Assembly: GCF_016858305.2 (NCBI RefSeq)
Contig: NZ_CP074436.1
Coordinates: 3,616,001 to 3,680,000 of the forward strand
Direction: 5' to 3'
Length of the DNA: 64,000 nt
From: Polaribacter sp. Q13
Lineage (GTDB): Bacteria > Bacteroidota > Bacteroidia > Flavobacteriales > Flavobacteriaceae
Part shown: positions 8,149 to 16,551 of the stretch, piece by piece
How the letters are laid out: every line of letters begins with the position of its first letter
Position numbering within the stretch: position 1 is the first letter of the stretch
Program-made: the position numbers and the translations under genes
The notes under the pieces: model-generated
Database searches by the model: none
What the model was told of the DNA's origin: nothing
The model's input: only the letters and a program-made list of their open reading frames with translations

Positions 8149-9969
8149 TTGAAAACTTTAAATAAGATATTTTTAATATTTTTTTTGTCGGTTGTATTTA
8201 AGGCACTACCTAATAAAAAAGAAGCTGTATTTCATACAGCTTCTTTTTATATGCAATTAAATGATAGTCTTTTAATTAAAAATTTTCGAAATGTTAACAA
8301 ATTATATGAGGATAAAAAATTTGATTTAGCATTAAAAAAAGCTTTTATATTATTGGATAGGTCAAAAAATAAGGATAGGAAAATATTTTATAAAACAAAC
8401 TTTTTAATAGGTAATATTTTTTATGAAACCTTAGGCTTTAAAGATGGTATCAAATATTTTAGAGTTAATGTAAATGATATTCTAAAAGACTCTCTCTTAT
8501 TAGATGTTAATAACAATAATTTTAATAAAAAATTTTTAATTCAAAATTACCTTCGTTTAGGTAGTTCTTATCACAAGCTTAAAGAAAGGGAGCTCCTAAA
8601 AGATAAAGAGCTCTTAAAAAAGTATAGAGATAGTACTTTGTATTTTTATGGTAAAATTATTGATATTAATGAGTTAAGTGATGATTTTTCAGAAGAGAAA
8701 GCGAAAGTATATAGTAATTTATCAGCTTTTTACATCAATGATTCCTTATATGATTTAGCAGAAAAATTTGCAAATAAATCAATAAGTATTCATAAATTGA
8801 AAAATGATAAAGTAAATCAAGCTGCAGCCTTAGGAAATTTGGCGAGTATCTATTTAATTCAAGAAGATTATAAGTTAGCTAAAAAAACTTATTTAGAGGG
8901 GTTAGCATTAATAAGGAATGATAATAGTGCGAAAGCTATAAGGTTTAAAGCAAGTTTATATGCCAATCTATCTTGGTCTATGTATAAATTAAAAGATTAT
9001 AAAGCGTATGAATTTCAAGAGATGTCTTATGATATAAAAGATGGTTTAAGAGACACTGAATTTAGAGGTATCGTAAAAAAAATTAATGCAGAATATGATG
9101 TTGATACTGTTAAAAAATTAGTTTTAAAAGAGGCAGAAAATAAACGTCTTAAAAATCAAAGGATTTTTTTGGCGATTGTTATTAGTGCTTTTGTAATTAT
9201 ATTATCTTTATTGTTTTGGGTTAATGTGTATAAATTAAGACAAAAGAATTTTGGGCTTCAACTTTCTCAAACCCAATTACTCCAGCATCAAAATATAGAA
9301 AAGATAAGATCAGAATCGCAAGTAAGAATTTTAAATGCTACAATAGATGGTAAAGAGTCTGAAAGGAAACAAATAGCAGAAACTTTGCACGATAGTGTTA
9401 GTGCTTTATTATCATCAGCAAATCTTCACTTACAAGCTACAAGAAGCCAGTTAAATGGCGAAATTCCTATAGAGATAGATAAAACTCAAGAGATTATTAC
9501 AGAAGCTTCTCAAAAAATTAGAGACTTATCTCATACTTTAGTTTCTTCCGTTTTGTTAAAATTTGGGTTAAAATACGCTATAAAAGATATGGCAGATAAG
9601 TACTCTAACTCTCAAATTAAGATTGATACAAGAATAGGCGAAACTAGGAGGTATGAACAAAACTTTGAAATAAAAGTATATAATATTATTCAAGAATTTG
9701 TTAATAATATTTTAAAGCACAGTAAAGCTGAAAAAGCGATGATTCATTTAAATGAAGCAGATAGCAAACTGTATTTAAGAATTTCAGATGATGGCATTGG
9801 TTTTGATAAAAACAAAATCATCAATAAAGACGGTCTTGGTTTAAATCAAATTGAAGCAAGAATACAAATGATGAAAGGAGATTTTCTAATAGATTCTACT
9901 CTAAAGAACGGTACTGTTATTAAAGTAGTATTGCCTATTTTAGAAAAAGAGGCAATTAACCTCGTTTAG
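8149..9969 (+). CDS. TPR sensor histidine kinase (NarX/DesK-type catalytic core)
   Basis: 606 residues. Starts at TTG, six bases after the lipoprotein stop; that start gives a signal-peptide-like N-terminus, while the next Met is residue 35. Residues ~40-320 are helical with TPR-like repeats, presumably periplasmic. A transmembrane helix spans ~339-358, then a coiled coil, a HisKA_3-type phosphoacceptor region (RKQIAETLHDSVSALL, His414), and an HATPase_c domain with N-box EFVNN (516-520), DDGIGFD and DGLGLNQIEAR. It would phosphorylate the regulator at 6588. Its 3' end overlaps the convergent phosphodiesterase by 14 bases. Confidence 0.88.
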   Translation: MKTLNKIFLIFFLSVVFKALPNKKEAVFHTASFYMQLNDSLLIKNFRNVNKLYEDKKFDLALKKAFILLDRSKNKDRKIFYKTNFLIGNIFYETLGFKDGIKYFRVNVNDILKDSLLLDVNNNNFNKKFLIQNYLRLGSSYHKLKERELLKDKELLKKYRDSTLYFYGKIIDINELSDDFSEEKAKVYSNLSAFYINDSLYDLAEKFANKSISIHKLKNDKVNQAAALGNLASIYLIQEDYKLAKKTYLEGLALIRNDNSAKAIRFKASLYANLSWSMYKLKDYKAYEFQEMSYDIKDGLRDTEFRGIVKKINAEYDVDTVKKLVLKEAENKRLKNQRIFLAIVISAFVIILSLLFWVNVYKLRQKNFGLQLSQTQLLQHQNIEKIRSESQVRILNATIDGKESERKQIAETLHDSVSALLSSANLHLQATRSQLNGEIPIEIDKTQEIITEASQKIRDLSHTLVSSVLLKFGLKYAIKDMADKYSNSQIKIDTRIGETRRYEQNFEIKVYNIIQEFVNNILKHSKAEKAMIHLNEADSKLYLRISDDGIGFDKNKIINKDGLGLNQIEARIQMMKGDFLIDSTLKNGTVIKVVLPILEKEAINLV

Positions 9970-10453
9970 CCAATTCTATAATTTCCATGTTTTTTATTTC
10001 TCCGTTTTCTAAAGCAAAACGTAACATGGTTCTTACTTTATGAAAACCATGGTTTCCTGCGGCACCTGGGTTTAAGTGCAATAAATTTAGTTTTTTATCG
10101 TATTGTACTTTTAGAATATGTGAATGCCCTGAAATAAATATTTTTGGAGGATTTAACTTTATTTCCTCACGTATTCTTTTATCATATCTATTAGGATAAC
10201 CGCCAATATGGGTTATCCAAACTGAAACATTTTCAATTTCGAACTTTAAATCTAATGTAAATTCAGATCTTGCTTCGGCTCCATCAATATTACCAAAAAC
10301 AGCACGTAAAGGTTTTAGTTTTTTGATGGTGTCGGTAACTTCTAAATTGCCAATATCGCCAGCATGCCAAACTTCATCAGCTTGTTTTACAAACTTTAAA
10401 ATTTGAGCATCAATAAAACTATGAGTATCAGATAATAATAAGATTTTCTTCAT
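9956..10453 (-). CDS. YfcE/MJ0936-family metallophosphoesterase
   Basis: 165 residues from the ATG at 10453. An upstream in-frame extension to 10549 lacks family similarity and crosses the predicted promoter, so it is rejected. Metal-binding motifs in order: SDTHSF, GDIGN, GNIDGAE, THIGGYP and GHSHIL, the standard set of the calcineurin-like fold binding two metals. Predicted cytoplasmic phosphodiesterase; the physiological substrate is unknown. Divergent from truA. Confidence 0.9.
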   Translation of the reverse strand: MKKILLLSDTHSFIDAQILKFVKQADEVWHAGDIGNLEVTDTIKKLKPLRAVFGNIDGAEARSEFTLDLKFEIENVSVWITHIGGYPNRYDKRIREEIKLNPPKIFISGHSHILKVQYDKKLNLLHLNPGAAGNHGFHKVRTMLRFALENGEIKNMEIIELAKRG

Positions 10454-10494
10454 CAAAAGTAATTGTAAGAAAAGATTAACGTCTCTATTAGCTT

Positions 10495-10502
10495 CAAATG
10501 TA
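10495..10502 (-). promoter_or_regulatory. Candidate promoter (-7) of the phosphodiesterase gene
   Basis: The reverse strand reads TACATTTG, a TAnnTTTG match. Transcription would begin near 10488, which supports the start at 10453. Confidence 0.45.
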
Positions 10503-10523
10503 ATCATAACAAAATAAATTCCG

Positions 10524-10531
10524 TAATTTTG
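10524..10531 (+). promoter_or_regulatory. Candidate truA promoter (-7)
   Basis: TAATTTTG matches TAnnTTTG, 22 bases before the TTG start codon of truA. Confidence 0.45.
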
Positions 10532-10553
10532 ACAGCTACAAAAACACACTTTC

Positions 10554-11279
10554 TTGAGGTATTTTATAGAACTTTCTTATAACGGAAAAATTTATCATGG
10601 TTGGCAAATTCAACCAGATGTTATTTCTGTACAAGAAAAATTGAACAAAGCTGTTAGTACCATTCTTCAAGAAAAGATAGAAGTTGTTGGAGCAGGAAGA
10701 ACGGATACTGGAGTACATGCTTCTCAAATGTTTGCTCATTTCGATATCGAAAAAGAACTGAAGGGAGATATTCCGCATAAGTTAAATTCATTACTACCAA
10801 TGGATATTGTTGTGTATAATGTGTTTTCGGTTGATGATGAAATGCACGCACGATTTGGAGCACTTAGCAGAAGTTACGAATACAAAATATGGTTGGGTAG
10901 AAACCCTTTTTTATTAGACTTTTCTTGGCAAATACATTCACAGGATTTAAATATCGATTTAATGAATGATGCCGCAAAATTATTATTGGAGTATACCGAT
11001 TTTCAGACTTTTTCTAAAGTTAAGACAGATGTGTATACTTATAATTGTGATGTTACCGAAGCTGTTTGGAAACAAAACGGAAAGGAGTTGGTGTTTTATA
11101 TTACGGCAAATCGTTTTTTAAGAAATATGGTGAGAGCCATTGTGGGTACTTTGGTAGATGTTGGTTTGGGGAAAATTACAAAAGACGATTTTAGAAAAAT
11201 TATAGAGAGTAAAAATAGAGGAAATGCGGGCTTATCAGTTCCTGCAAAAGGGTTGTTTTTAACAAATATTAAATATTAG
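10554..11279 (+). CDS. truA: tRNA pseudouridine(38-40) synthase TruA
   Basis: 241 residues, usual length. It converts uridines 38-40 of the tRNA anticodon arm to pseudouridine. RYFIELSYNGKIYHGWQIQP at the N-terminus and GRTDTGVHA with catalytic Asp51 identify it. The start must be TTG: the conserved opening begins one codon later and the next Met is at residue 59. The ABC exporter follows after three bases, so the two are probably cotranscribed. Confidence 0.96.
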   Translation: MRYFIELSYNGKIYHGWQIQPDVISVQEKLNKAVSTILQEKIEVVGAGRTDTGVHASQMFAHFDIEKELKGDIPHKLNSLLPMDIVVYNVFSVDDEMHARFGALSRSYEYKIWLGRNPFLLDFSWQIHSQDLNIDLMNDAAKLLLEYTDFQTFSKVKTDVYTYNCDVTEAVWKQNGKELVFYITANRFLRNMVRAIVGTLVDVGLGKITKDDFRKIIESKNRGNAGLSVPAKGLFLTNIKY

Positions 11280-11282
11280 GTT

Positions 11283-13049
11283 TTGGCAGATAAAACAGGA
11301 AAAGCTTTCGATTTACAAATCTTTTTAAGACTGATGTCTTTTGCAAAACGCTATAAATTAAACTTTTTTATAGCTGTTTCTTCTACTATTTTATTAGCTT
11401 TTGTAGCTTTGTTAAACCCTTATTTAATAAAAGAAACGGTAGATAAATATATCACAGAAAAAGACACACAAGGTCTTATTAACAATATACTTTTAATGTT
11501 TGGAGTAGTGCTAATAGAAGTATTGCTACGTTTTACTTTTATTTATTATGCTAACTGGGTTGGGCAACATATTATTAGAGATATTAGAGCAAAAACATTT
11601 CGGCATATTTTACAATTTAAAATGTCTTATTTTGATACCAATTCTGTAGGTAAATTAGTAACAAGAGTGGTTTCTGATATAGAAACTATTGCCGCCTTTT
11701 TTAGTAGTGGTGTTTTTACAATTGTAAGTGATGTTTTACAGATGTTTGCAATAGCGGCTTTAATGTTTTATTTTAATTGGAAGTTAGCATTAATTGCATT
11801 GGCTGTTTTACCAATTTTAATTTATGCAACGAGAGTTTTTCAGCAAGCTATAAAAGCAACGTTTCAAGAAGTAAGAAATCAAGTAGCAAATTTAAATGGA
11901 TTTGTGCAAGAACGTGTTACAGGAATGAAGATTGTACAGCTATTTAACAGAGAAAACATAGAGTATAAAAATTTTAAAGAGATTAATAATAAACATAAAG
12001 AAGCGTATGTAAAAACCATTTGGTATTTTTCTATTTTCTTTCCTATTGCAGAAATTTTATCATCAATTGGTATTGGTTTAATTGTTTGGTTTGGTAGTAA
12101 ACAAATTATTGGAGGGTCTGTTCCTGGTCCTGGTACCGTAATGGCTTTTGTGCAAATGGCACAAATGTTATTTAGACCGTTACGCCAGATTGCAGATAAA
12201 TTTAACCAATTACAAATGGGTATCGTTTCTGGAGAACGTGTTTTTAAAGTGATAGATACACAAAGTAGTATTGTTAAAAACGGAACACAAAAAGCAGAAA
12301 AACTGAAAGGAGATATTAGTTTTAAAGATGTTCATTTTAGCTATATAAAAGGAGAAGAAGTGTTAAAAGGCATCTCTTTAAATGTTAAAAAAGGACAAAC
12401 AGTAGCTATTGTAGGTGCTACAGGTGCTGGTAAATCGACTATTATCAACTTAATTAATCGTTTTTATGAGATTGATAGTGGTACTATTAGTGTTGATAAT
12501 ATTTCGATAAATGAATATGCTTTAGAGAGTTTAAGAAATCAAGTAGCGGTAGTTTTACAGGATGTCTTTTTGTTTTCAGATTCAATTTTAAATAATATTA
12601 CTTTAAAGGATGAAAACATCACTTTAAAGGAAGTAGAAAAAGCGGCAAAACAAATTGGTATTCACGATTTTATTATGACACTTCCAGGAGGTTATCAATA
12701 TAACGTAAAAGAACGTGGAGCTATGTTATCTTCTGGACAACGACAATTAATTGCTTTTTTAAGGGCTTATGTAAGTAAACCAAGTATTTTAATTTTAGAT
12801 GAAGCGACTTCTTCGGTTGATTCTCATGCAGAACAAATGATTCAATACGCCACAGAAACCATTACAAAAGGGAGAACTTCTATTGTTATTGCACATAGAT
12901 TAGCTACTATAAAACAAGCGGATAAGATTATTGTGATGGATAAAGGTTTAATAGTGGAAGAAGGAACTCATAATGAGTTGTTAGACAGAGATAATGGGTA
13001 TTATAAAAACTTATACGATAAACAATTTAGCATCAAGAAAGCTTCTTAA
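11283..13049 (+). CDS. ABC exporter, fused permease and ATPase (MsbA-like)
   Basis: 588 residues. Residues ~20-310 hold six transmembrane helices of a type I exporter domain. The nucleotide-binding domain has Walker A GATGAGKST (378-386), Q-loop VVLQDVFLF, signature LSSGQ (482-486; LSGGQ is the norm), Walker B ILILDEAT and switch His in IAHRL. It starts at TTG three bases after truA. A half-transporter of this type acts as a dimer in the inner membrane; lipid or drug export is plausible but unproven. The Gly-to-Ser change in the signature is seen in working transporters. Confidence 0.93.
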   Translation: MADKTGKAFDLQIFLRLMSFAKRYKLNFFIAVSSTILLAFVALLNPYLIKETVDKYITEKDTQGLINNILLMFGVVLIEVLLRFTFIYYANWVGQHIIRDIRAKTFRHILQFKMSYFDTNSVGKLVTRVVSDIETIAAFFSSGVFTIVSDVLQMFAIAALMFYFNWKLALIALAVLPILIYATRVFQQAIKATFQEVRNQVANLNGFVQERVTGMKIVQLFNRENIEYKNFKEINNKHKEAYVKTIWYFSIFFPIAEILSSIGIGLIVWFGSKQIIGGSVPGPGTVMAFVQMAQMLFRPLRQIADKFNQLQMGIVSGERVFKVIDTQSSIVKNGTQKAEKLKGDISFKDVHFSYIKGEEVLKGISLNVKKGQTVAIVGATGAGKSTIINLINRFYEIDSGTISVDNISINEYALESLRNQVAVVLQDVFLFSDSILNNITLKDENITLKEVEKAAKQIGIHDFIMTLPGGYQYNVKERGAMLSSGQRQLIAFLRAYVSKPSILILDEATSSVDSHAEQMIQYATETITKGRTSIVIAHRLATIKQADKIIVMDKGLIVEEGTHNELLDRDNGYYKNLYDKQFSIKKAS

Positions 13050-13066
13050 AATCAATATTTTTGATT

Positions 13067-13074
13067 TACCTTTG
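13067..13074 (+). promoter_or_regulatory. Candidate promoter (-7) of the Ala-rich lipoprotein gene
   Basis: TACCTTTG matches TAnnTTTG, 26 bases before the ATG at 13101, and supports that start over the GTG at 13074. Confidence 0.5.
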
Positions 13075-13100
13075 TGGTACAAACAAAACAAATCAAAAAA

Positions 13101-13667
13101 ATGAAAAAAATCGTATTATCAATTTTCGTAGTTGGAGCATTAATGTTTTCTTCTTGTAAAAAAGCTACTGAAGGAGCTAAAGAATTAAAAGATGCAACAA
13201 CAGAAGCGGCTGGTACAGTTGCAAATGAAGCAAAAGATGCAGCAAATGTAGTTGCAGAAGGAGCAAGTGATGCTGCTAACGCAGTAGCTGATGGAGCAAA
13301 AGAAGCTGCTACTAAAGTTAAAGATGGAGCTACTGATGCAGCAAATGCAGTTGTAGAAGGTGCTGAAAGTGCTGTTGAAGGAGCAAAAGAAGCTGTTTCT
13401 GGAGCTAAAGATTCTGCATTAGCGGGAATTACTATTCCTAGTTTTGCAAATGAAGCGGTAACAAAAAACTTAACTGAATACGCTACTTATGCAAAAGATT
13501 ATATTGCTGCTAACGGTAATTTAGGTAAAATTGCTGCTTTAGCACCTAAAGGAGCTGCTTTATTAGCAGAAGGAAAAAAATTAGCATCTAAATTAGATGC
13601 AAGTGAATTAATGAAATACAAAAGTGTATTATCTAATATTCAATCTAAAATGGCTCCTTCTAAATAA
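13101..13667 (+). CDS. Ala-rich lipoprotein with LEA-like amphipathic repeats
   Basis: 188 residues from the ATG at 13101 (an in-frame GTG at 13074 overlaps the promoter). Signal peptide with lipobox MFSSC. Residues ~20-110 are a long Ala/Lys/Asp/Glu repeat of roughly 11-residue units, such as DAANAVADGAKEAATKVKDG, predicted as an extended amphipathic helix like those of LEA or YtxH-type proteins. The C-terminal ~75 residues are less repetitive and also helical. Function unknown; an envelope stress or structural role is a guess. It has its own promoter and terminator. Confidence 0.8.
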   Translation: MKKIVLSIFVVGALMFSSCKKATEGAKELKDATTEAAGTVANEAKDAANVVAEGASDAANAVADGAKEAATKVKDGATDAANAVVEGAESAVEGAKEAVSGAKDSALAGITIPSFANEAVTKNLTEYATYAKDYIAANGNLGKIAALAPKGAALLAEGKKLASKLDASELMKYKSVLSNIQSKMAPSK

Positions 13668-13688
13668 GGAAAGTTATTTTTAAAATTT

Positions 13689-13720
13689 AAAAAGGTTCTC
13701 AATATTGAGGACCTTTTTTT
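13689..13720 (+). terminator. Terminator after the Ala-rich lipoprotein gene
   Basis: AAAGGTTCTC pairs with GAGGACCTTT (one G-U) around AATATT, followed by a run of T's. Confidence 0.9.
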
Positions 13721-13932
13721 TATACTTTTTTTTGATGTTTTTTAAATTTTTCTCCAGCTATAACAAAACCGAGAATTGTTCCAAGGAGGATGCCCATAAA
13801 CACCATTATAACAATTACTATAAACCCAGAATTATCATTTCCTAAAAGTAAAAGGCTCAATCTATAGCTTATCAGCCATCCTAAAAATCCTCCTAAAATA
13901 GCTCCTGAAAATTTCCAAAGTAATTTATTCAT
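13720..13932 (-). CDS. Small two-helix membrane protein, unknown function
   Basis: 70 residues with two hydrophobic segments (about 8-30 and 37-62). The Gly-rich first helix (SGAILGGFLGWLIS) suggests helix packing, and the tail is Lys-rich and probably cytoplasmic. No family recognised. It lies 13 bases downstream of cdaA on the same strand and may be cotranscribed with it. Its stop codon falls in the T-run of the convergent terminator. Confidence 0.6.
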   Translation of the reverse strand: MNKLLWKFSGAILGGFLGWLISYRLSLLLLGNDNSGFIVIVIMVFMGILLGTILGFVIAGEKFKKHQKKV

Positions 13933-13945
13933 AATATAAATACCT

Positions 13946-14722
13946 TTACATTAAGTCTTTTTTAAGCTTTTCATCGAGGTCATTATAATCAGCATACAAT
14001 TCAAAACCACCATCTTTTATATAAGAAATTTCTCCTGTTTCTTCAGAAACTAACAAGCAAACAGCATCTGTTTTTTCCGAAACTCCAATTGCAGCTCTAT
14101 GTCTTAGTCCAAATCTTGCAGGAATTTTTGTACTGTCAGAAACGGGTAAAATTACCCTTGTAGCAACAATATAATTATCCCTAATAATTAGTGCTCCATC
14201 GTGTAAAGGGCTGTTTTTATAGAAAACACTTTCTAAAATAGCTACATTTACTAAAGCATTCATGCTATCGCCAGTATTTATTAGAAAGTCTAAAGAATTG
14301 GTGCGTTCAATAACAATTAGAGCACCAGTTTTTGTTTTAGACATATTTTTACAAGCTTCTAAAATTGTTTCTGTTTCAATTTCTGAACTAATATCTGTTT
14401 GTAAAAATTTTAATTGTTTTAAAAAATTACGTTTGTTGGTAAAGTTTGTAGTACCAATCATTAATAAAAATTTACGTATTTCTTGCTGAAAAACAATGAT
14501 TAATGCAATAACTCCACCAGAAAGTAAGTAGCCTAATATACCACTTAACATTTCCATTTTTAAGGCTTGTGTAATTTTCCAGATTAAGAAAATAAAGGCT
14601 ATACCAATAACAATGTTAATAGCAACAGTACCTTTTAATAATTTGTATATGTAGTATAGTAGTGTTGCAACTAATAAAATATCTAATACATCTAATAAAG
14701 AAAACTCAATAAAATCGAACAT
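13946..14722 (-). CDS. cdaA: Membrane diadenylate cyclase CdaA (c-di-AMP synthase)
   Basis: 258 residues. Three N-terminal transmembrane helices (residues ~10-90) precede a DAC domain with the two catalytic motifs DGA (LHDGALIIRD) and RHR (GLRHRAAIG). It makes c-di-AMP from two ATP at the inner membrane; this dinucleotide controls potassium and osmotic balance in many bacteria. In flavobacteria cdaA is, as I recall, often near folP, which fits this region. Confidence 0.94.
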   Translation of the reverse strand: MFDFIEFSLLDVLDILLVATLLYYIYKLLKGTVAINIVIGIAFIFLIWKITQALKMEMLSGILGYLLSGGVIALIIVFQQEIRKFLLMIGTTNFTNKRNFLKQLKFLQTDISSEIETETILEACKNMSKTKTGALIVIERTNSLDFLINTGDSMNALVNVAILESVFYKNSPLHDGALIIRDNYIVATRVILPVSDSTKIPARFGLRHRAAIGVSEKTDAVCLLVSEETGEISYIKDGGFELYADYNDLDEKLKKDLM

Positions 14723-14774
14723 GAAAATTGACTGATTTTAGGCTAAAGTACTAATAAATTGGCAAAAGTCAATG

Positions 14775-15380
14775 TTAGATATTAATTTCTGCATCGCATA
14801 ATAATAAAGGGTATTTTTCTCTAATTAATTTAATTTTTTCTAAAAGATTATTATCGGAGTTGTTTGATGCTTTTAACTCTTCTAAAAGATTCTTATAATT
14901 TCTTTTGTACAGTTTAATAGCCAATTTATTTCGTAAATGTGCGTAAGCCGAATTTATAATATCGAGGGTAGAAAGATAGGTTCCATAATTTGTTAATCTA
15001 TCTGTTTTTATTGATATGATTGCTTTTGATGGATGATCTGAAGATAGTTTGTCTCGCTTTCCTGTGCACCAACTGCAAGTGTTTTTATTAATATCAAGTC
15101 CACCTCCATTGTCTATAAAGTTAATCGCAATTTGTTTTAACTCTTTTACTTCAATTATTTTTCCATCTACTAATAATGCATTGTGTTTGTTGATGTTTAT
15201 TTCTAATATATTTCTTTCATTGATGTCTAAATCTGTGGGGTTTTCTTGTTTTTGCGGAATTTTTCTCGATATTCCTGCATCTACACTCATTGTTGTGGTA
15301 ACAAGGAAAAAGATTAATAATAAAAAGGCGATGTCTGCCATGGAACCCGCATTAATTTCTGGAGATTCTTTTCTACTCAT
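14775..15380 (-). CDS. ExbD/TolR-like biopolymer transport protein
   Basis: 201 residues, longer than the ~140 of E. coli ExbD. One N-terminal transmembrane helix (16-32) carries the conserved Asp16 in SMADIAFLLLIFF, which in ExbD/TolR couples proton flow to TonB or Tol. The periplasmic part contains a TCSWC pair (Cys102, Cys105) and a helical C-terminal extension. No exbB or tonB gene is adjacent, so it must use partners encoded elsewhere. Flavobacteria often have several ExbD copies; this may be a specialised one. Confidence 0.85.
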   Translation of the reverse strand: MSRKESPEINAGSMADIAFLLLIFFLVTTTMSVDAGISRKIPQKQENPTDLDINERNILEININKHNALLVDGKIIEVKELKQIAINFIDNGGGLDINKNTCSWCTGKRDKLSSDHPSKAIISIKTDRLTNYGTYLSTLDIINSAYAHLRNKLAIKLYKRNYKNLLEELKASNNSDNNLLEKIKLIREKYPLLLCDAEINI

Positions 15381-15414
15381 AATTTCTAGTTTTTAAAAGT
15401 TAATAAATGGTTTT

Positions 15415-15437
15415 CAGTTCGAGTTATTTCGAATTGA
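15415..15437 (+). repeat. Fragment of a GTTCGAG...TTTCGAA interspersed repeat
   Basis: CAGTTCGAGTTATTTCGAAT resembles one end of a repeat I recall as common in Bacteroidota intergenic DNA (TTCGAGTGATTTCGAA type). A possible other end, TATCGAGAAGTTTT, occurs at 17830-17843. Confidence 0.3.
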
Positions 15438-15522
15438 TTTATTAAAGTTTGACTAGATTGGTTTTTGACGTTAACATATATTTAACAAAAAGAATGCCAA
15501 ATATTTTATTTTTAGAAAGGAT

Positions 15523-15590
15523 GTTATTCTTTATGGAACATGAAGAAGAATCTCAATAATTTAATCTTGATGAGATTTCTTAATTGCTAA
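15523..15590 (+). repeat. Degenerate GTCATTCC...GAATCTCA repeat (family E)
   Basis: GTTATTCTTTATGGAACATG, then GAAGAATCTCA, aligns with the element at 42577 (GTCATTCCGAATGAGG, then GAAGAGGAATCTCA). AGAATCTCA and TGAGATTTCT form an imperfect inverted repeat. Confidence 0.4.
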
Positions 15591-15652
15591 AAAGTGATTA
15601 TTTTTAAATGATACGTTGCTTTTTGTTTGGGAAGTTTGTTCGTAAATATGTC

Positions 15653-15726
15653 TAGCCCTGATTGAAACGGCATCCTTTTTTTATTTTTTTTAAAAAAAGA
15701 TATAGTGGAAAGCAGGAAATAGCTTC
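15653..15726 (+). repeat. Interspersed hairpin repeat, family A, copy A1
   Basis: Ends are TAGCCCTGATTGAAACGGCA and GTGGAAAGCAGGAAATAGCT; the middle is a T-run facing an A-run that would form a hairpin. It reaches the stop codon of folP (15726-15728). Copies A2 (38122), A3 (24548) and A4 (39509) share the ends and the T/A stem. Confidence 0.75.
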
Positions 15727-16550
15727 TAAAAGGAAATCTGATTTACCAATTTTACAGCTTCTACCGCTTCTTTTACGTCATGTACACGTAAAATATTTGC
15801 GCCATTTAATAAGGCAATTGTATTGGCAGAGGTTGTTGCGTTTAGGGCTTCTTGTGCAGAAATATCTAACGTTTTATACAACATAGATTTACGAGAAATT
15901 CCGGCTAAAATAGGTGCATCTAAACTTTTAAAAAGTTCTAAATTCTTTAAGATTTCAAAATTATGGACATTTGTTTTACCAAACCCGAAACCAACATCTA
16001 TAATAATATCGTTTAATTTAAGTTGATGTAATTTGTGTATTTGTGCTGCGAAAAAAGAAATGATTTCTTGAGTTACATCTTTATAAACGGGGTTTTGTTG
16101 CATGTTTTGTGGCGTACCTAACATGTGCATTAAAATGTAAGGAACTTGTAAATTTGCAACGGTGGTAAACATAGTATCGTCCATTTTACCACCCGAAATA
16201 TCATTTATAATGGCTGCACCCGCATTTATGGTTTCTTGGGCAACTTTACTTCTAAATGTATCTACAGAAATAATGATTTCTGGAAAATTTTGAACTAATA
16301 AATTAATTACAGGAACAATTCTTTGTAATTCTTCTTCTTCGGAAATATGTTTTGCACCAGGTCTAGAAGAATAGGCGCCTACATCTATAAAAGTAGCGCC
16401 ATCAGATATCATTTTGTTAGTTTGATTTAGAAAATCTGATTCGTTTTTATATTTACCACCGTCAAAGAAAGAATCTGGAGTAATATTTAAAATCCCCATC
16501 ACTTTTGGGGTGGCTAAATCGACTAAAGTACCTTTGCAATTTATCGTCAT
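15726..16550 (-). CDS. folP: Dihydropteroate synthase
   Basis: 274 residues, usual length. It joins 6-hydroxymethyl-dihydropterin diphosphate and p-aminobenzoate in folate synthesis. Family motifs: MGILNITPDSFFDGG near the N-terminus, DVGAYSSRPGA, and ISVDTFR. TIM-barrel fold, cytoplasmic. It starts one base after the LOG stop codon, so the two are cotranscribed. Its stop codon coincides with the edge of repeat A1, which would form part of the 3' UTR. Confidence 0.96.
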   Translation of the reverse strand: MTINCKGTLVDLATPKVMGILNITPDSFFDGGKYKNESDFLNQTNKMISDGATFIDVGAYSSRPGAKHISEEEELQRIVPVINLLVQNFPEIIISVDTFRSKVAQETINAGAAIINDISGGKMDDTMFTTVANLQVPYILMHMLGTPQNMQQNPVYKDVTQEIISFFAAQIHKLHQLKLNDIIIDVGFGFGKTNVHNFEILKNLELFKSLDAPILAGISRKSMLYKTLDISAQEALNATTSANTIALLNGANILRVHDVKEAVEAVKLVNQISF

Positions 16551-16551
16551 G

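Larger units (their letters stand above)
15381..15725. other. 345-base intergenic space filled with repeat remnants
   Basis: No ORF or terminator of note. It holds three repeat-like segments: 15415-15437, 15523-15590 and 15653-15726, described separately. The ExbD promoter must lie here, but no clear TAnnTTTG was found on the reverse strand. Confidence 0.5.

Noticed and set aside
9956-9969. Frameshift or fusion at the kinase/phosphodiesterase junction
   Set aside because: Simply a 14-base tail-to-tail overlap of two complete genes.
10454-10549. N-terminal extension of the phosphodiesterase
   Set aside because: No family similarity, and it crosses the predicted promoter at 10495-10502; the metal-binding core starts right after the later ATG.
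11283-13049. Inactivating change in the ABC signature (LSSGQ)
   Set aside because: All other catalytic motifs are intact and LSSGQ occurs in working transporters.
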